Shown here: piece by piece, positions 19,408-28,897 of the stretch
Numbering within the stretch: the first letter of the stretch is position 1
How the letters are laid out: the number at the start of each line of letters is the position of its first letter
Assembly: GCF_023701485.1 (NCBI RefSeq)
Contig: NZ_JAMQBK010000057.1
Span: 33,229 to 97,228, forward strand
Reading direction: 5' to 3'
Source: Aporhodopirellula aestuarii
GTDB lineage: Bacteria; Planctomycetota; Planctomycetia; Pirellulales; Pirellulaceae
Length of the DNA stretch: 64,000 nucleotides
The notes under the pieces: model-generated
The model's input: only the letters and a program-made list of their open reading frames with translations
What the model was told of the DNA's origin: nothing
Databases searched by the model: none
Made by a program: the position numbers and the translations under genes

Positions 19408-20706
19408 TTAGGGTGCCGGGGCGCTTTTCACGCTGACCAGGTGTTGTTCCTCTTGTCGATGCGATTGCCGTCGTTGCACGAGTAGTCGCATCATTTCATC
19501 GGCGCTGCCCTGGGCAAGTTCCGCGATCTGTCTCGGTTGGGTAGCGTCGCCGAATTCGTAAGTAACCGCGGCGACGTCGAGGGTGTCGCGAACCCACGCT
19601 TTGGATGTGCAGCGGTTGGCATTGTGGTTTAAGTCGTGATTGACGTTGTACCACGAAAACCTTTGTTGCAATGCGTCGAGCCAAGACGAGGTGAAGTTCT
19701 GCGGGAAGGCTTGGTCCACGTCTTCGGCGGTGTAGAAAACGTCTTCGTAGGTCGAGTGGAAATCAAGGAACAGATACAGCGACCGTCGTCCCGTCGAGCG
19801 ATAGCTGAGCAGTTCATTTCGCAGCGCCCGCGTTTCCGGTTGTGTGAAATGTTTCCAGTCGCGGTTGAGATCGACTCCGGCCGCGTTACACCGCCAGTGA
19901 CCACGGGCGACGCCGTCGGGGTTGGCCGTCGGGATCACCACCGTGCTGAATTCTTGGCGGAACTGTGACGCGCGAGAGGTCTTTGCCGAGATCGCTTCGA
20001 CAAACCGCATCAAGCCGAGCATGCCGGAGATCTCGGTAGGGTGTTGGCGGGCCATCAGGAAAATTGTCGCCGCGGATGACGATTCGCTGATCTTGAGTCG
20101 GCGGATCGGGCGATTCTCGACGGAGTATCCGATCACGTCCTGTTGGACGTAGTCGCGTTTTGCAATCTCGTTGATCCACCGATCGACTTCGGTATTAGTG
20201 ATCAATTGGCGGGCAGAAACCCACAATGGTTTGGTGTCAGCTCGGATCTTGAGGATTGCCTGCTTTCCAAACGGATGAACGGCGGTGATGAGCCGTTCGG
20301 CGGGAAACCAAGTTTCGCCATCGTGGCTGATCAAGGGTGAGTATCGGTGTGACCCGCCGTCGTAGCGGAGTCGAATGGTGAGGTCGCACGCCCGGGTCGC
20401 GCGGACTTGGAACGCGTACCACGCGCTATCGTTGATCGGGGTTTGTTCCGGTCGGATTACAAGATCGAATTCTTGGGGGCCGATTTGCACACACTGGTTA
20501 ACTCGTCCGCCGGGGAAGTCGCTGCGGATACACACGCTTTGATCTTCAGAAACAAAGCGGATCGCCGACCTGTCTCGGTTGCTGTCGTAGTTGGGGTCAA
20601 ACGCATGAACCGGGCCCGCCTGCAAGATCGCTACAATCGCCATCATCGATGCGAAGGCTCGGATACCCGCTGGAACGCCGAGACGAGAGAGTGTGAAGGC
20701 TTGCAT
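19408..20706 (-). CDS. Secreted M14 zinc carboxypeptidase (cytosolic-carboxypeptidase-like clan)
   Basis: This 432-residue protein has a signal peptide (cleavage likely after VHA, about residue 35), an N-terminal beta domain like those preceding M14 domains of the CCP/AGBL type, and a peptidase M14 domain from about 170. Zinc ligands H222 and E225 (ARQHPTEISG), H317 (FLDFHSTYED), substrate-binding NR at 281-282 (GVDLNRDW) and catalytic E384 (TYEFGD) are all present, so it should be active. It likely trims C-terminal residues or cleaves peptide branches outside the cytoplasm. It converges on the M20 gene with 9 bases between; its own upstream region holds a large inverted repeat. Confidence 0.9.
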   Translation of the reverse strand: MQAFTLSRLGVPAGIRAFASMMAIVAILQAGPVHAFDPNYDSNRDRSAIRFVSEDQSVCIRSDFPGGRVNQCVQIGPQEFDLVIRPEQTPINDSAWYAFQVRATRACDLTIRLRYDGGSHRYSPLISHDGETWFPAERLITAVHPFGKQAILKIRADTKPLWVSARQLITNTEVDRWINEIAKRDYVQQDVIGYSVENRPIRRLKISESSSAATIFLMARQHPTEISGMLGLMRFVEAISAKTSRASQFRQEFSTVVIPTANPDGVARGHWRCNAAGVDLNRDWKHFTQPETRALRNELLSYRSTGRRSLYLFLDFHSTYEDVFYTAEDVDQAFPQNFTSSWLDALQQRFSWYNVNHDLNHNANRCTSKAWVRDTLDVAAVTYEFGDATQPRQIAELAQGSADEMMRLLVQRRQSHRQEEQHLVSVKSAPAP

Positions 20707-20925
20707 AAGACATCCAAACAGCGAGGCCGGAGTTGTTTCTCAACCCTACCCGCGCCCAAGTGTCTCGTCGTCATCCATGCCAAACGCGGATGCGTCCTTT
20801 TGCCGCTGGTCACCCGATGGCAGCGGCTAGGACGGGTGTTCGCCTGTGTGCAGAAAAGCTCAAGTGGGTGCGGAGGCACCGTGTCAAGCAAATCGCTGCG
20901 TTGTGACGGCGTTCACCTTTCGGTT

Positions 20926-20970
20926 GTTTCATTTTAGACGACACATGAGAGGCGTCCAGCAAAATGAAAC
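20926..20970. repeat. Inverted repeat in the M14 / ABC-F gap
   Basis: Perfect 10-base arms (20926-20935 GTTTCATTTT with 20961-20970 AAAATGAAAC) enclose a second stem GACG...CGTC. It sits in the 324-base gap 20707-21030, 61 bases beyond the ABC-F stop and 220 bases upstream of the M14 start. It may end the ABC-F transcript or mark the M14 promoter. I see no gene in the rest of the gap. Confidence 0.55.
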
Positions 20971-21030
20971 CCGTCCGCGAGGGGTGCCTGTATTTCCGCC
21001 CTTCCCGGGGCCATGTCGGCGAAAATACGC

Positions 21031-22800
21031 CTAGAAATCGCTCAATTCCATCCATTTTTCTTCCGCTTCGCTCAATTCGACTTCAATCGCTTTGATCTGA
21101 TCGTGGAGGCGAACGGCATCGGTGGGATCGGTCTCGGTGAGCAGTTTCTCGTTGAGTTCTCGTTTTTCGTCGTCGAGTTTGGCGATCTTTCGTTCGAGGT
21201 TTCTGAGTTCTTTGCCGGTCTTGCGCTGATCTTTCTGCTGTTTCTGCTCGTTCTTGGACGCGCTGTTGTTGGAGGTCGATTTGCCGGCCGCTGCGTTGCG
21301 TTGGCGTTCCCCCTCGGAGACTTCTTTTTCCACCGCTTCGCAATAGGTGTCGTAGCTGCCGAAGTAATTGCGGACGCGTCCGTCGCGGACTTCGATGACG
21401 TTGGTCGCGACGCGGGCCATGAAGTGCCGGTCGTGACTAGTGAAGATGACTGTTCCCTTATACAGACGCAGGGCTTCGGCGAGGGCTTCGACGGTTTCGA
21501 CATCGAGGTGGTTACCGGGTTCGTCGAGGACGAGCACGTTTGCCGTTCCCAGCAGCAGGCTCGCCATGCAGACGCGGGCACGCTCGCCACCGCTGAGCAC
21601 TTTGATTTTCTTCTGGATGGCTTCGTCTCGAAAAAGGAGAGCGCCCGCCATCGCTAGCACGTCTTGCCGGGTCGTTTCCGGATCGGAGGCGTATTCGAGA
21701 TGTTCGAGGATGGTTTGTCGTTCATCAAGGCTGCTGTAGACGTGTTGGGCGTAAGTCCCGATTTCGATTCCGTGGCCCCATTTGACTGTTCCGTCGAGCG
21801 GTTCGAGCGAGTGGACGAGGGTCCGCAGCATGGTCGTCTTGCCTTGGCCGTTGTCACCGACGATGGCCGCTCGCTGACCGTGTTCGATCTCCAGTGAGAT
21901 GTCTTCGGCGACACGGTTGCCGGGGTATCCGATGGCGAGTTGTTCGCAGCGAACGGCGGTGCCCTGGCGGGGCTGGACGCGCGGGGCGCGGATATTGACG
22001 GTGGGTTCGTCGACTTGCAGTTCGACGGTTTGCAGTTTTTCGAGTTGTTTGGCTTTGCTGCGAGCTTGGCTGGCCGTGGACGCGTTGGCTCGGTTCTTTT
22101 CGATGAACTGCTTGAGTTGTTTTTGTTTGGCGATGACGGTGGCGTTGACGCGTCGGTCGTGTTCCCGGCGTTCCTCGCGGAATTCGAGGAAGTCGTGGAT
22201 CTTGCCTGGGAACATCGTCAGTTGCCCCTTGCTGAGTTCGAGGGTCTGGCTGCAGGTGGCCCGCAGGAAGGCTCGATCGTGGCTGACAATAAGGGCGGCT
22301 TTGTTGAAATCTCTGAGGAAGTGTTCGAGCAGGATCTGGGTGCGAAGGTCGAGGAAGTTGGTCGGTTCATCGAGCATCAGCAGGTTGGGATCGTGCAGCA
22401 GGAGTGCGGCCAATTTGACGCGTGTCTGCCATCCACCTGATAGCGCTTTGACGGGACCTTCGAGATATTGGCCCTTGAGCTCAAATTGGCCGGCGACTTG
22501 GCCGCATTGCCATTCGGGCGCGCCGCTGTCACGCATCAAGAAGTCGAGAGCCGATTCGCCCTCTTGGAACGGATCGTGTTGGCGGAGGTATCCGATTCGC
22601 AACGTCGGGTGGTGAATCACTTCCCCTTTTTCAACGTCTTCTTCGCCGAGCAGGATCCGCAGAAGGGTGGACTTTCCGGCGCCGTTGCGTCCGACGAAGC
22701 CGACTTTGACATCGTCGACTAGGCTGACGTTGGCTCCATCCAGGAGGACTTGATCACCGAAGCGTTTGTGAGCGTCGCGGAGTTGGATCAGAACAGCCAT
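21031..22800 (-). CDS. ABC-F family ATPase (Uup/EttA-like)
   Basis: This 589-residue cytoplasmic protein has two ABC ATPase domains and no membrane segment. It has Walker A motifs GRNGAGKST and GDNGQGKTT, signatures LSGGW and LSGGE, and Walker B motifs LLMLDEPTNFLD and VLVLDEPGNHLD. The linker between them contains the Lys/Arg/Gln-rich helical arm typical of ABC-F proteins. The C-terminal 75 residues form a charged coiled coil (starting near KNEQKQQKDQRK), as in Uup, which binds DNA or ribosomes. ABC-F proteins act on the ribosome or on nucleic acids, not as transporters. The ATG at 22800 is preferred to the upstream start at 22833, because it gives the usual N-terminus MAVLIQLRDAHKRFG. Confidence 0.93.
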   Translation of the reverse strand: MAVLIQLRDAHKRFGDQVLLDGANVSLVDDVKVGFVGRNGAGKSTLLRILLGEEDVEKGEVIHHPTLRIGYLRQHDPFQEGESALDFLMRDSGAPEWQCGQVAGQFELKGQYLEGPVKALSGGWQTRVKLAALLLHDPNLLMLDEPTNFLDLRTQILLEHFLRDFNKAALIVSHDRAFLRATCSQTLELSKGQLTMFPGKIHDFLEFREERREHDRRVNATVIAKQKQLKQFIEKNRANASTASQARSKAKQLEKLQTVELQVDEPTVNIRAPRVQPRQGTAVRCEQLAIGYPGNRVAEDISLEIEHGQRAAIVGDNGQGKTTMLRTLVHSLEPLDGTVKWGHGIEIGTYAQHVYSSLDERQTILEHLEYASDPETTRQDVLAMAGALLFRDEAIQKKIKVLSGGERARVCMASLLLGTANVLVLDEPGNHLDVETVEALAEALRLYKGTVIFTSHDRHFMARVATNVIEVRDGRVRNYFGSYDTYCEAVEKEVSEGERQRNAAAGKSTSNNSASKNEQKQQKDQRKTGKELRNLERKIAKLDDEKRELNEKLLTETDPTDAVRLHDQIKAIEVELSEAEEKWMELSDF

Positions 22801-23231
22801 GAATTGAAAAAATATGAAGGAAATTGAAAGCAACGGGAAAACGAAGTCGGGCCCGACAACGTAGCGAGAAAGACGAAAAAGTTCACCCGCTCTTGTCTAC
22901 CCACTCAGGCGTTCGGTGCGTAAAGTATCCAGCCACCGATACTGCGACAAAATAAATCCCCGCAATTCGCTTTGTGAATAGCCCCCGGCCGTAAAAAAGC
23001 TCTGCCAAAGCCCTGCAAAATCCCAGTCCACCCCTCGTTGCTGCAGTTTTGTAGCTGCCGAGGATGTTTTGCATCCGCCAAACGTGATTTGCTGTGCGTC
23101 CTATCCTGAAACGCACCTGACGTCCTATGATCAGTCGCTTTCTAAGTTTTCTTGCCTTTTAAAGCTAAACCTCTCTCCCTTCGAAGCCAACTCGGCGTTG
23201 CCGTCATCCGGTTCAACCGCCGCCCTCGCTC
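22801..23231. other. Divergent promoter region of the ABC-F gene and sucA
   Basis: This 431-base gap between two divergent genes is richer in A+T than its surroundings, especially near 22960-23170. It should carry promoters for both. I found no convincing gene, hairpin terminator or recognised operator in it. Confidence 0.5.
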
Positions 23232-26105
23232 ATGAATAGTTATTCGTTGGATTACATCGACGATTTGTACGTGCAATATGTGCGTGATCCGTCGAGCGTT
23301 TCCGAAACTTGGCGTCAGTATTTCGAGCAGTTTCTAGTCGGAGCGGGGGCACAGGTGCAGAACGCACCGGTACCTGCGGGTGCGGGAACGTCTCGCACCC
23401 GATCAGCCGGTCCGATCGGAGGCAGCTCGCGGTCGTCGTCCGCCGGGGCGCCATCGGGTGGTTCAGGCGATGAATCCGAAACCAACGGTGAGGTGCAGGC
23501 GGGATCGACCGGCAATCAGCACGTCGACCAGGCGTTGTGGTTGGCCCGAATCCAGGATCGCATCGACCAACTCGTCCGCGAATATCGAGTCCGCGGTCAC
23601 TTGGTCGCCAAGCTCGATCCGCTCGGTTTGTTTGAAAACGGTTGCCCTGAACTGTCGCCCCAGAGCCATGGGTTGAGTGACCAGGATTTGGCTCGGCCGT
23701 TCGATAGCAGTATTCTCGAGAACGTCACCGGCAGCACGCTCGACGTGATTTTGAAAAAGCTGCAGCAGACGTATTGCCGTAGCATCGGTGCACAGTTCAT
23801 GCACATCGACAATCGCAATATTCGCGATTGGTTGCAGCGTCGAATGGAGACGACGGAAAACCGCCTCGACCTGTCGTACGAAAAACAACGCCGGATTTAC
23901 ACCCGGTTGGCCGACGCCAGTATTTTCGAAGAGTTCGTGCGAAGGAAATTCGTCGGTGCCAAAACGTTCTCGCTCGAGGGCGCCGAGAGTCTCATCCCGC
24001 TCCTCGATTTGGCGCTCGAGAAGGCTGGCCAGCACAAGGTTCAGGAAGTCGTGATGGGCATGGCTCACCGCGGTCGCCTCAACGTGATGGCCAACATCCT
24101 CAAAAAACGAGCGATGAACATCTTCTGGTCCTTCGACGACCCCACGCCCGAGCTCAGCCGGGGCGGTGGTGACGTCCGTTACCACCTCGGCTACAGCAGC
24201 GATTGGCGGACGGCGTCGGGTGACACGCTGCACATTTCGTTGTGCTTTAACCCGAGTCACCTCGAGTTCGTCAATACGGTGGCTCAAGGGCGTTGTCGCT
24301 GCAAACAGGACAATCGGGGTGATGCTGCTCGCAAAGAAGTAATGACGATTCTCGTCCACGGTGACGCGGCGTTTGCCGGCGAAGGCATCGTTCAAGAAAC
24401 GCTCAACCTCAGTCAGTTGCCGGGTTATCGAACCGGCGGGACGTTGCACGTGGTGATCAACAATCAGGTGGGGTTCACGACCGAACCGAGCGATGGACGC
24501 AGCACGACTTACGCGACCGATATCGCCAAGATGCTGCAAATTCCGATTTTCCACGTCAACGGCGAAGACCCCGAGGCAGTCGCCCAAGTCGTCTCGCTGG
24601 CGATGGATTTCCGTAAGGAGTTCCAGCGTGATGTGGTGATTGACCTGTACGCGTACCGGCGTTGGGGGCACAACGAAGGTGACGAGCCGCGTTTCACCCA
24701 GCCTCGCATGTACACCGAAATCGATCGACGGCCCGGCGTCCGACAGCAGTATCTCAACCGATTGCTCAAGCTCGGCAAGATCACCGAAGACGAAGCCGAA
24801 GAGATCAGCAAGGAGCGAACCGAAAAGCTGGAGCGTGAGTTCGAAGCCAGTAAGAACGAGTCGTTTGTTCCTGACACGCAAACGCTCGCGGCCAATTGGA
24901 GCGAATATTTCGGCGGCCCCGAGCCCGATGAATCGATCGACACGACGGTCGACATCCAGGATCTCAGCCGTTGGCTTGACGCGTTGACACGTTTGCCCGA
25001 AGGGTTCTCGGCGCACAAAAAGCTCAAGCGGCCGATGGCCCAGCGTCGCGAAATGGCGGCGGGCGAACGCCCCTTGGATTGGGCGGCGGCAGAGCTAGCC
25101 GCGTTTGCATCGTTGCTCGAGCAGGGGCACCCGATTCGGATGACCGGCCAGGATTGCCAGCGGGGGACGTTCAGTCACCGACATGCGGTCTTGCACGACA
25201 CCCGCGACGGCAGCACGTACACGCCACTGGAACACATCAGCAAAAACCGGGCTCGGTTGGAGCTCTACAACAGCCCGCTGAGTGAAGCCGGTGTACTCGG
25301 TTTTGAGTACGGCTATTCGCTCGATTGCCCGACCGGATTGTGCGTCTGGGAAGCCCAGTTCGGTGACTTCTGGAACGTCGCTCAGGTGATCGTTGACCAG
25401 TTCATCGCGAGTGCCGAAGACAAATGGGATCGTTTGTCTGGTTTGGTCATGTTGCTGCCTCACGGTTTTGAGGGGCAAGGTCCGGAGCACTGTAGTGCGC
25501 GAATCGAGCGTTGGCTCGCCATGTCGGCCGAACACAACATCCAAGTTTGCCAGCCGACCACACCGTCGCAGTATTTTCACCTGCTCCGCCGGCAGGTGAT
25601 CCGTAAATGGCGGAAGCCGTTGATCGTGCTGACCCCGAAAAGTCTGTTGCGTCACCCGGAAGTGACCAGTCCACTCGACATTGTCGCTAACGGCAGTTTC
25701 CACAAAATTCTGCCGGACCGCAAAGTGCCGCTGGAGAGTGCGAAGCTGTTGCTGTTGTGTACCGGCAAGATCTATTACGACTTGCTGCAAGAACGCACGC
25801 AGCGCGAAATCGAAGGCGTGCCGATCATGCGTGTCGAGCAGCTTTATCCGTTAGCGATCGAAGAGCTGATGGCGTCGCTCGAAGGCTTGCCCGACGGCAC
25901 CGAAATCCGCTGGGTCCAAGACGAACCCGAGAACATGGGCGCCTGGCCGTACATGAAGTTCAAGTTTGGCGACGAACTGACTAAGCGATTCAGTCTGTCC
26001 AAATCCACGCGTTCGGAATCGGCGAGCCCGAGCACCGGCAGTATGGCGGCGCATAAGCTCGAGCAAGCCGATCTCTTGAAGGCCGCGTTCGAAGTGGTCG
26101 CGTAG
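23232..26105 (+). CDS. sucA: 2-oxoglutarate dehydrogenase E1 component
   Basis: This 957-residue thiamine-diphosphate enzyme decarboxylates 2-oxoglutarate and passes the succinyl group to the E2 lipoyl domain. The N-terminus MNSYSLDYIDDLYVQYVRDPSSVSETWRQYFEQF is typical of E1o and is followed by a Ser/Gly-rich spacer. Catalytic features include GMAHRGRLNVMANILKK, the TDP-binding GDAAFAGEG...NNQVGFTT and YRRWGHNEGDEPRFTQP. The C-terminal transketolase-like half contains FSHRHAVLHD and LPHGFEGQGPEHCSARIERWL. The C-terminal tail is extended by about 20 residues rich in Ser. No sucB or lpd gene is next to it, and sucCD lies about 33 kb away. Confidence 0.97.
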   Translation: MNSYSLDYIDDLYVQYVRDPSSVSETWRQYFEQFLVGAGAQVQNAPVPAGAGTSRTRSAGPIGGSSRSSSAGAPSGGSGDESETNGEVQAGSTGNQHVDQALWLARIQDRIDQLVREYRVRGHLVAKLDPLGLFENGCPELSPQSHGLSDQDLARPFDSSILENVTGSTLDVILKKLQQTYCRSIGAQFMHIDNRNIRDWLQRRMETTENRLDLSYEKQRRIYTRLADASIFEEFVRRKFVGAKTFSLEGAESLIPLLDLALEKAGQHKVQEVVMGMAHRGRLNVMANILKKRAMNIFWSFDDPTPELSRGGGDVRYHLGYSSDWRTASGDTLHISLCFNPSHLEFVNTVAQGRCRCKQDNRGDAARKEVMTILVHGDAAFAGEGIVQETLNLSQLPGYRTGGTLHVVINNQVGFTTEPSDGRSTTYATDIAKMLQIPIFHVNGEDPEAVAQVVSLAMDFRKEFQRDVVIDLYAYRRWGHNEGDEPRFTQPRMYTEIDRRPGVRQQYLNRLLKLGKITEDEAEEISKERTEKLEREFEASKNESFVPDTQTLAANWSEYFGGPEPDESIDTTVDIQDLSRWLDALTRLPEGFSAHKKLKRPMAQRREMAAGERPLDWAAAELAAFASLLEQGHPIRMTGQDCQRGTFSHRHAVLHDTRDGSTYTPLEHISKNRARLELYNSPLSEAGVLGFEYGYSLDCPTGLCVWEAQFGDFWNVAQVIVDQFIASAEDKWDRLSGLVMLLPHGFEGQGPEHCSARIERWLAMSAEHNIQVCQPTTPSQYFHLLRRQVIRKWRKPLIVLTPKSLLRHPEVTSPLDIVANGSFHKILPDRKVPLESAKLLLLCTGKIYYDLLQERTQREIEGVPIMRVEQLYPLAIEELMASLEGLPDGTEIRWVQDEPENMGAWPYMKFKFGDELTKRFSLSKSTRSESASPSTGSMAAHKLEQADLLKAAFEVVA

Positions 26106-26409
26106 AGCAGGCATTGCCGAAGGTTCCTCACCCGTACGGGATCTCCGCTGCCTTCACGGGGCGGAGGTGGAGCGGCACGACTTCGCCGATTGCGATGGTG
26201 ATTTTTGGGGATCGCTACCGCGTGGGGGAGCAATCGTGCTGCCGGCACTGGTGCTTTGTCCAACCGGAACTTGAGGGTTGCCTGATCCAGAGGGCTCGCG
26301 TCCTGCCGCTCAAAGTCTTAGTGGAACGGCGCGAGCGGGCCGGTCTCACCACCACTTTCAATGCTGATCAAGCACTAGGAAACGCGGCGGCGAAAAACAG
26401 GCCGTCGGT
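26106..26409. other. Gap after sucA with a dispersed repeat
   Basis: These 304 bases lie between the convergent sucA and metallophosphoesterase genes. A 99-residue open frame (26114-26413) has no protein-like features and I do not call it. The 24-base segment at 26319-26342 (core GGAACGGCGCGAGCGGGC) matches 61139-61162 at about 21 of 24 positions and marks a repeat family. Confidence 0.55.
26319..26342. repeat. Short dispersed repeat, copy 1
   Basis: The core GGAACGGCGCGAGCGGGC occurs here after sucA. It recurs with one change in the core at 61139-61162 after sucD. Both copies are intergenic and lie downstream of TCA cycle genes. Confidence 0.55.
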
Positions 26410-27168
26410 TTAGCGACCTTCGCGGAGGCGATAGCCTAAGAAGTTATCAAGATCGCTTTCTTCTTCGATCGCTTTGACGGTGCGTTCGATGTCGTATTCG
26501 ATGCGGCGGAACTCGAGTATGCCCGGTTCAACGATCACGTAGCAGCTTCGCGGGTCACCATCGCGAGGTTGTCCGACGCTGCCGACGTTGATCATCAGTT
26601 TTGCGTTGGGGTCGCCGAGCGAATATCCGGTTCCGGTTTCGGCGGGGCGGATGAAGCGATGGTCAGCGGTAAACACGCCGGGGACGTGAGTGTGTCCCTG
26701 GAAGCAGAGGCGTGGCACGAGCGAAAACAGTTTCTCCATTTTCTTGGAGTTCTGCGTGTCCTCGGGGAAGACGTATTCGTTTGTGGGGCCGCGTGGCGAT
26801 CCGTGAACGAACAGCCAGTCATTCTCGCGGACGGTGCGTGGCAGTTCGCACAGGTAATCGATCCTGCGGCGGCTAGCTTCGGGATCGTCGCCGATTTTCT
26901 CGAGCTGACTGCGGGTCCAGAAGATCGCTTGTTCGGCGGCAACGTTGAAGCCTTCGGGGTCGAACAGCGAACTGCTGTCGTGGTTACCGAGCACGCAGAA
27001 GTCGAACTCCATCACCTTGTCCAGGCAGGCGCATGGTTCAGGGCCGTAGCCCACCACGTCGCCCAAGCAAACGATGCGATCGACTTTTTGTGAGTCGATG
27101 TCTTCTAGGACGGAGGTCAGGGCGGAGAGATTGCCGTGAATGTCACTCAAAATTGCAGTACGCGTCAC
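26410..27168 (-). CDS. Calcineurin-like metallophosphoesterase, tandem paralogue B
   Basis: This 252-residue protein of the YfcE-like class of binuclear metallophosphoesterases has SDIHGN, GDVVGYGPEP, GNHDSS, HGSPRGPTNEYVFPED and GHTHVPG supplying the metal ligands. The GTG start at 27168 is chosen because it makes this protein exactly as long as its upstream paralogue and aligns TRTAILSDIHGN with KRALISDIHGN. The start lies 4 bases after the paralogue's stop, with a GAGGA ribosome site inside the end of that gene. Longer starts (27207, 27264) would overlap the paralogue. Substrate is unknown; relatives cleave cyclic nucleotides, dinucleotides or phosphoproteins. Confidence 0.9.
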   Translation of the reverse strand: MTRTAILSDIHGNLSALTSVLEDIDSQKVDRIVCLGDVVGYGPEPCACLDKVMEFDFCVLGNHDSSSLFDPEGFNVAAEQAIFWTRSQLEKIGDDPEASRRRIDYLCELPRTVRENDWLFVHGSPRGPTNEYVFPEDTQNSKKMEKLFSLVPRLCFQGHTHVPGVFTADHRFIRPAETGTGYSLGDPNAKLMINVGSVGQPRDGDPRSCYVIVEPGILEFRRIEYDIERTVKAIEEESDLDNFLGYRLREGR

Positions 27169-27172
27169 CCGA

Positions 27173-27931
27173 TCAATGTCCTCGTTTGAGTCGATCCCCG
27201 AGCGCATTGTCGAGATCGGGTTCGTTGTAAATCTTAGTTGCAGTCGCCTCGATATCGTACTCAACCCGGCGGTACGTGATCGTATTCGCGTCGGTGTCGA
27301 GGATCACGTAGCAGGAGCGATTGTTTTCGTCCCGTGGTTGCCCGACACTTCCGACGTTGATCAGCAGTTTTGCTGAGCCCAGTGAATAGGTGTTGTCGCA
27401 TTCTTCAGGCGAAATGAATTCACAGGTCGTGGTGAAAACACCGGGCAAATGCGTGTGCCCCATGAAGCAGTATTGGTCAATCTTGCCGAACAAAATTTCC
27501 ATTTTGCGGGTGTCGTAAACGTATTCAGGGAACACGTATTCGTTGGTCGGATCCCGTGGCGATCCGTGCACGAACCGGTAGGGTTCCTCGTTGAGGAATC
27601 GCGGCAGCTCGCCCAGGAAGTCCCAGCGTGCGTTGACTTGGGATTGGCTGCCATTGCCGGCGTCGAGTTGATCGCGAGTCCAGTAGATCGCACGGAGGGC
27701 CATCGGGTTGAACCCGTCGGGGTCAAACAACGCGGCTTGGTCGTGATTTCCCAAAATCGTTTGTTTGCATCGCCTCATAACAAGGTCGAGGCACTCGCAC
27801 GGATTGGGGCCATAGCCGATGATGTCGCCCAGGCAATAGATCTCATCGACGCCAATCGCATCGATATCAGCCATCACGGCCTGCAAGGCCTCGAGGTTAC
27901 CGTGGATGTCGCTAATCAACGCTCGCTTCAC
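27173..27931 (-). CDS. Calcineurin-like metallophosphoesterase, tandem paralogue A
   Basis: This protein has the same length (252 residues) and motif order as the following gene: SDIHGN near the start, GDIIGYGPNPCECLD, LGNHDQAALFDPDGFN, FVHGSPRDPTNEYVFPEY, GHTHLPGVF and LLINVGSVGQPRD. The two proteins look clearly homologous throughout, so they arose by tandem duplication and have both kept all metal ligands. The start is GTG. It is divergent from tsaB across 126 bases, which must carry both promoters, and is the first gene of a two-gene unit. The pair may act as a heterodimer or on related substrates. Confidence 0.92.
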   Translation of the reverse strand: MKRALISDIHGNLEALQAVMADIDAIGVDEIYCLGDIIGYGPNPCECLDLVMRRCKQTILGNHDQAALFDPDGFNPMALRAIYWTRDQLDAGNGSQSQVNARWDFLGELPRFLNEEPYRFVHGSPRDPTNEYVFPEYVYDTRKMEILFGKIDQYCFMGHTHLPGVFTTTCEFISPEECDNTYSLGSAKLLINVGSVGQPRDENNRSCYVILDTDANTITYRRVEYDIEATATKIYNEPDLDNALGDRLKRGH

Positions 27932-28057
27932 GAAATATCTCGAAAACCTGGTAAAACTCGGACCTGAAAAAACACACCACTCCCGTCACCATCGTAGGCA
28001 TCGGGCCGCCGCCGGTCGAAACATTATCGCAAGCGGTGGCGTCGGATTGTAGCGTTT

Positions 28058-28885
28058 ATGAATTTTGTGCAACAACCTATGCAGCAGGAATTCTCTGACT
28101 CACCGGATCGACCGTTCGCGGCCGCGTCGCTCGCCATTGAGGTGATTGGCCGTGAGGGATCGGTTGCGCTAATGAACGGTCGCGATGTGATTGCTGCCCG
28201 ATCACTCGATTCGGGGGCGCGGGCGGCCGCGGGATTGGCTCCACAGATTGCGAGTTTGGCAAAAGAATTTCTACCTGGTGGTGCACTCGATGCGCTCGCG
28301 GGTATCTCGGTGGCGGTCGGCCCTGGATCATTTACCGGGCTGAGGATCGCCGTCACAACCGCCAAAACGCTGGCCTATGCGCTTCAAATCCCGGTCGTGG
28401 CGGTGAATTCACTGACCGCGATCGCGGCGTTGGTGCGTCCGGATTTGGCCGCTCCCGATCACGCGACCGCCGTTCGCCAGCAAGTGCTGGTCGGATTGTC
28501 GGCCTATCGTGGGCAGGTTTATCGCGGTTGGTTTTCCGTCGAAGGGGCACCGGAAATTGATCTCATTTCGGCAGACCAATGGAAATCGGAGCTCAATCGA
28601 TCGATCCAGGACAACGAGAATGCTGCCGAGTCGTGCGACGACAGGCCGCAGGAATCGCCAGAAAAAAATGTCATTTTAATGGGCGACCGATCGGTATTTG
28701 ATCGCACGAAGCTCGCATTCGCTCCGCAGCAGTGGCGTGGTGACGGCGAAATTTGGGCGGTCGGTGTCGGACGCATCGGCGCCGAGATGCTGCGTCGAGG
28801 TGAAACGACTTCGGCAATCGATCTCGTTCCGGACTATCTCCGGCCGAGCGCCGCTGAGGAGAAGGCGAGCGGGACGATCGGGTAA
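28058..28885 (+). CDS. tsaB: tRNA threonylcarbamoyladenosine biosynthesis protein TsaB
   Basis: This 275-residue ASKHA-fold protein is the partner of TsaD and TsaE in making t6A37 on tRNAs that read ANN codons. The N-terminal strand (SLAIEVIGREGSVALMNGRDVIAARSL), the signature ISVAVGPGSFTGLRIAVTTAKTLAYALQIPVVAVNSL, and LVGLSAYRGQVYRGWF match the family. The first 25 residues and a segment around 185-200 rich in Asn, Glu and Asp are extensions. It works in the cytoplasm. It converges on uppS with 12 bases between. Confidence 0.93.
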   Translation: MNFVQQPMQQEFSDSPDRPFAAASLAIEVIGREGSVALMNGRDVIAARSLDSGARAAAGLAPQIASLAKEFLPGGALDALAGISVAVGPGSFTGLRIAVTTAKTLAYALQIPVVAVNSLTAIAALVRPDLAAPDHATAVRQQVLVGLSAYRGQVYRGWFSVEGAPEIDLISADQWKSELNRSIQDNENAAESCDDRPQESPEKNVILMGDRSVFDRTKLAFAPQQWRGDGEIWAVGVGRIGAEMLRRGETTSAIDLVPDYLRPSAAEEKASGTIG

Positions 28886-28897
28886 TCGCGGTGTCTG

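Noticed and set aside
23463-25016. 517-residue open frame opposite sucA
   Set aside because: It is a shadow of the strongly coding sucA frame, with no recognisable domain.
26114-26413. 99-residue frame in the gap after sucA
   Set aside because: No ribosome site, no motif, and it covers a dispersed repeat.
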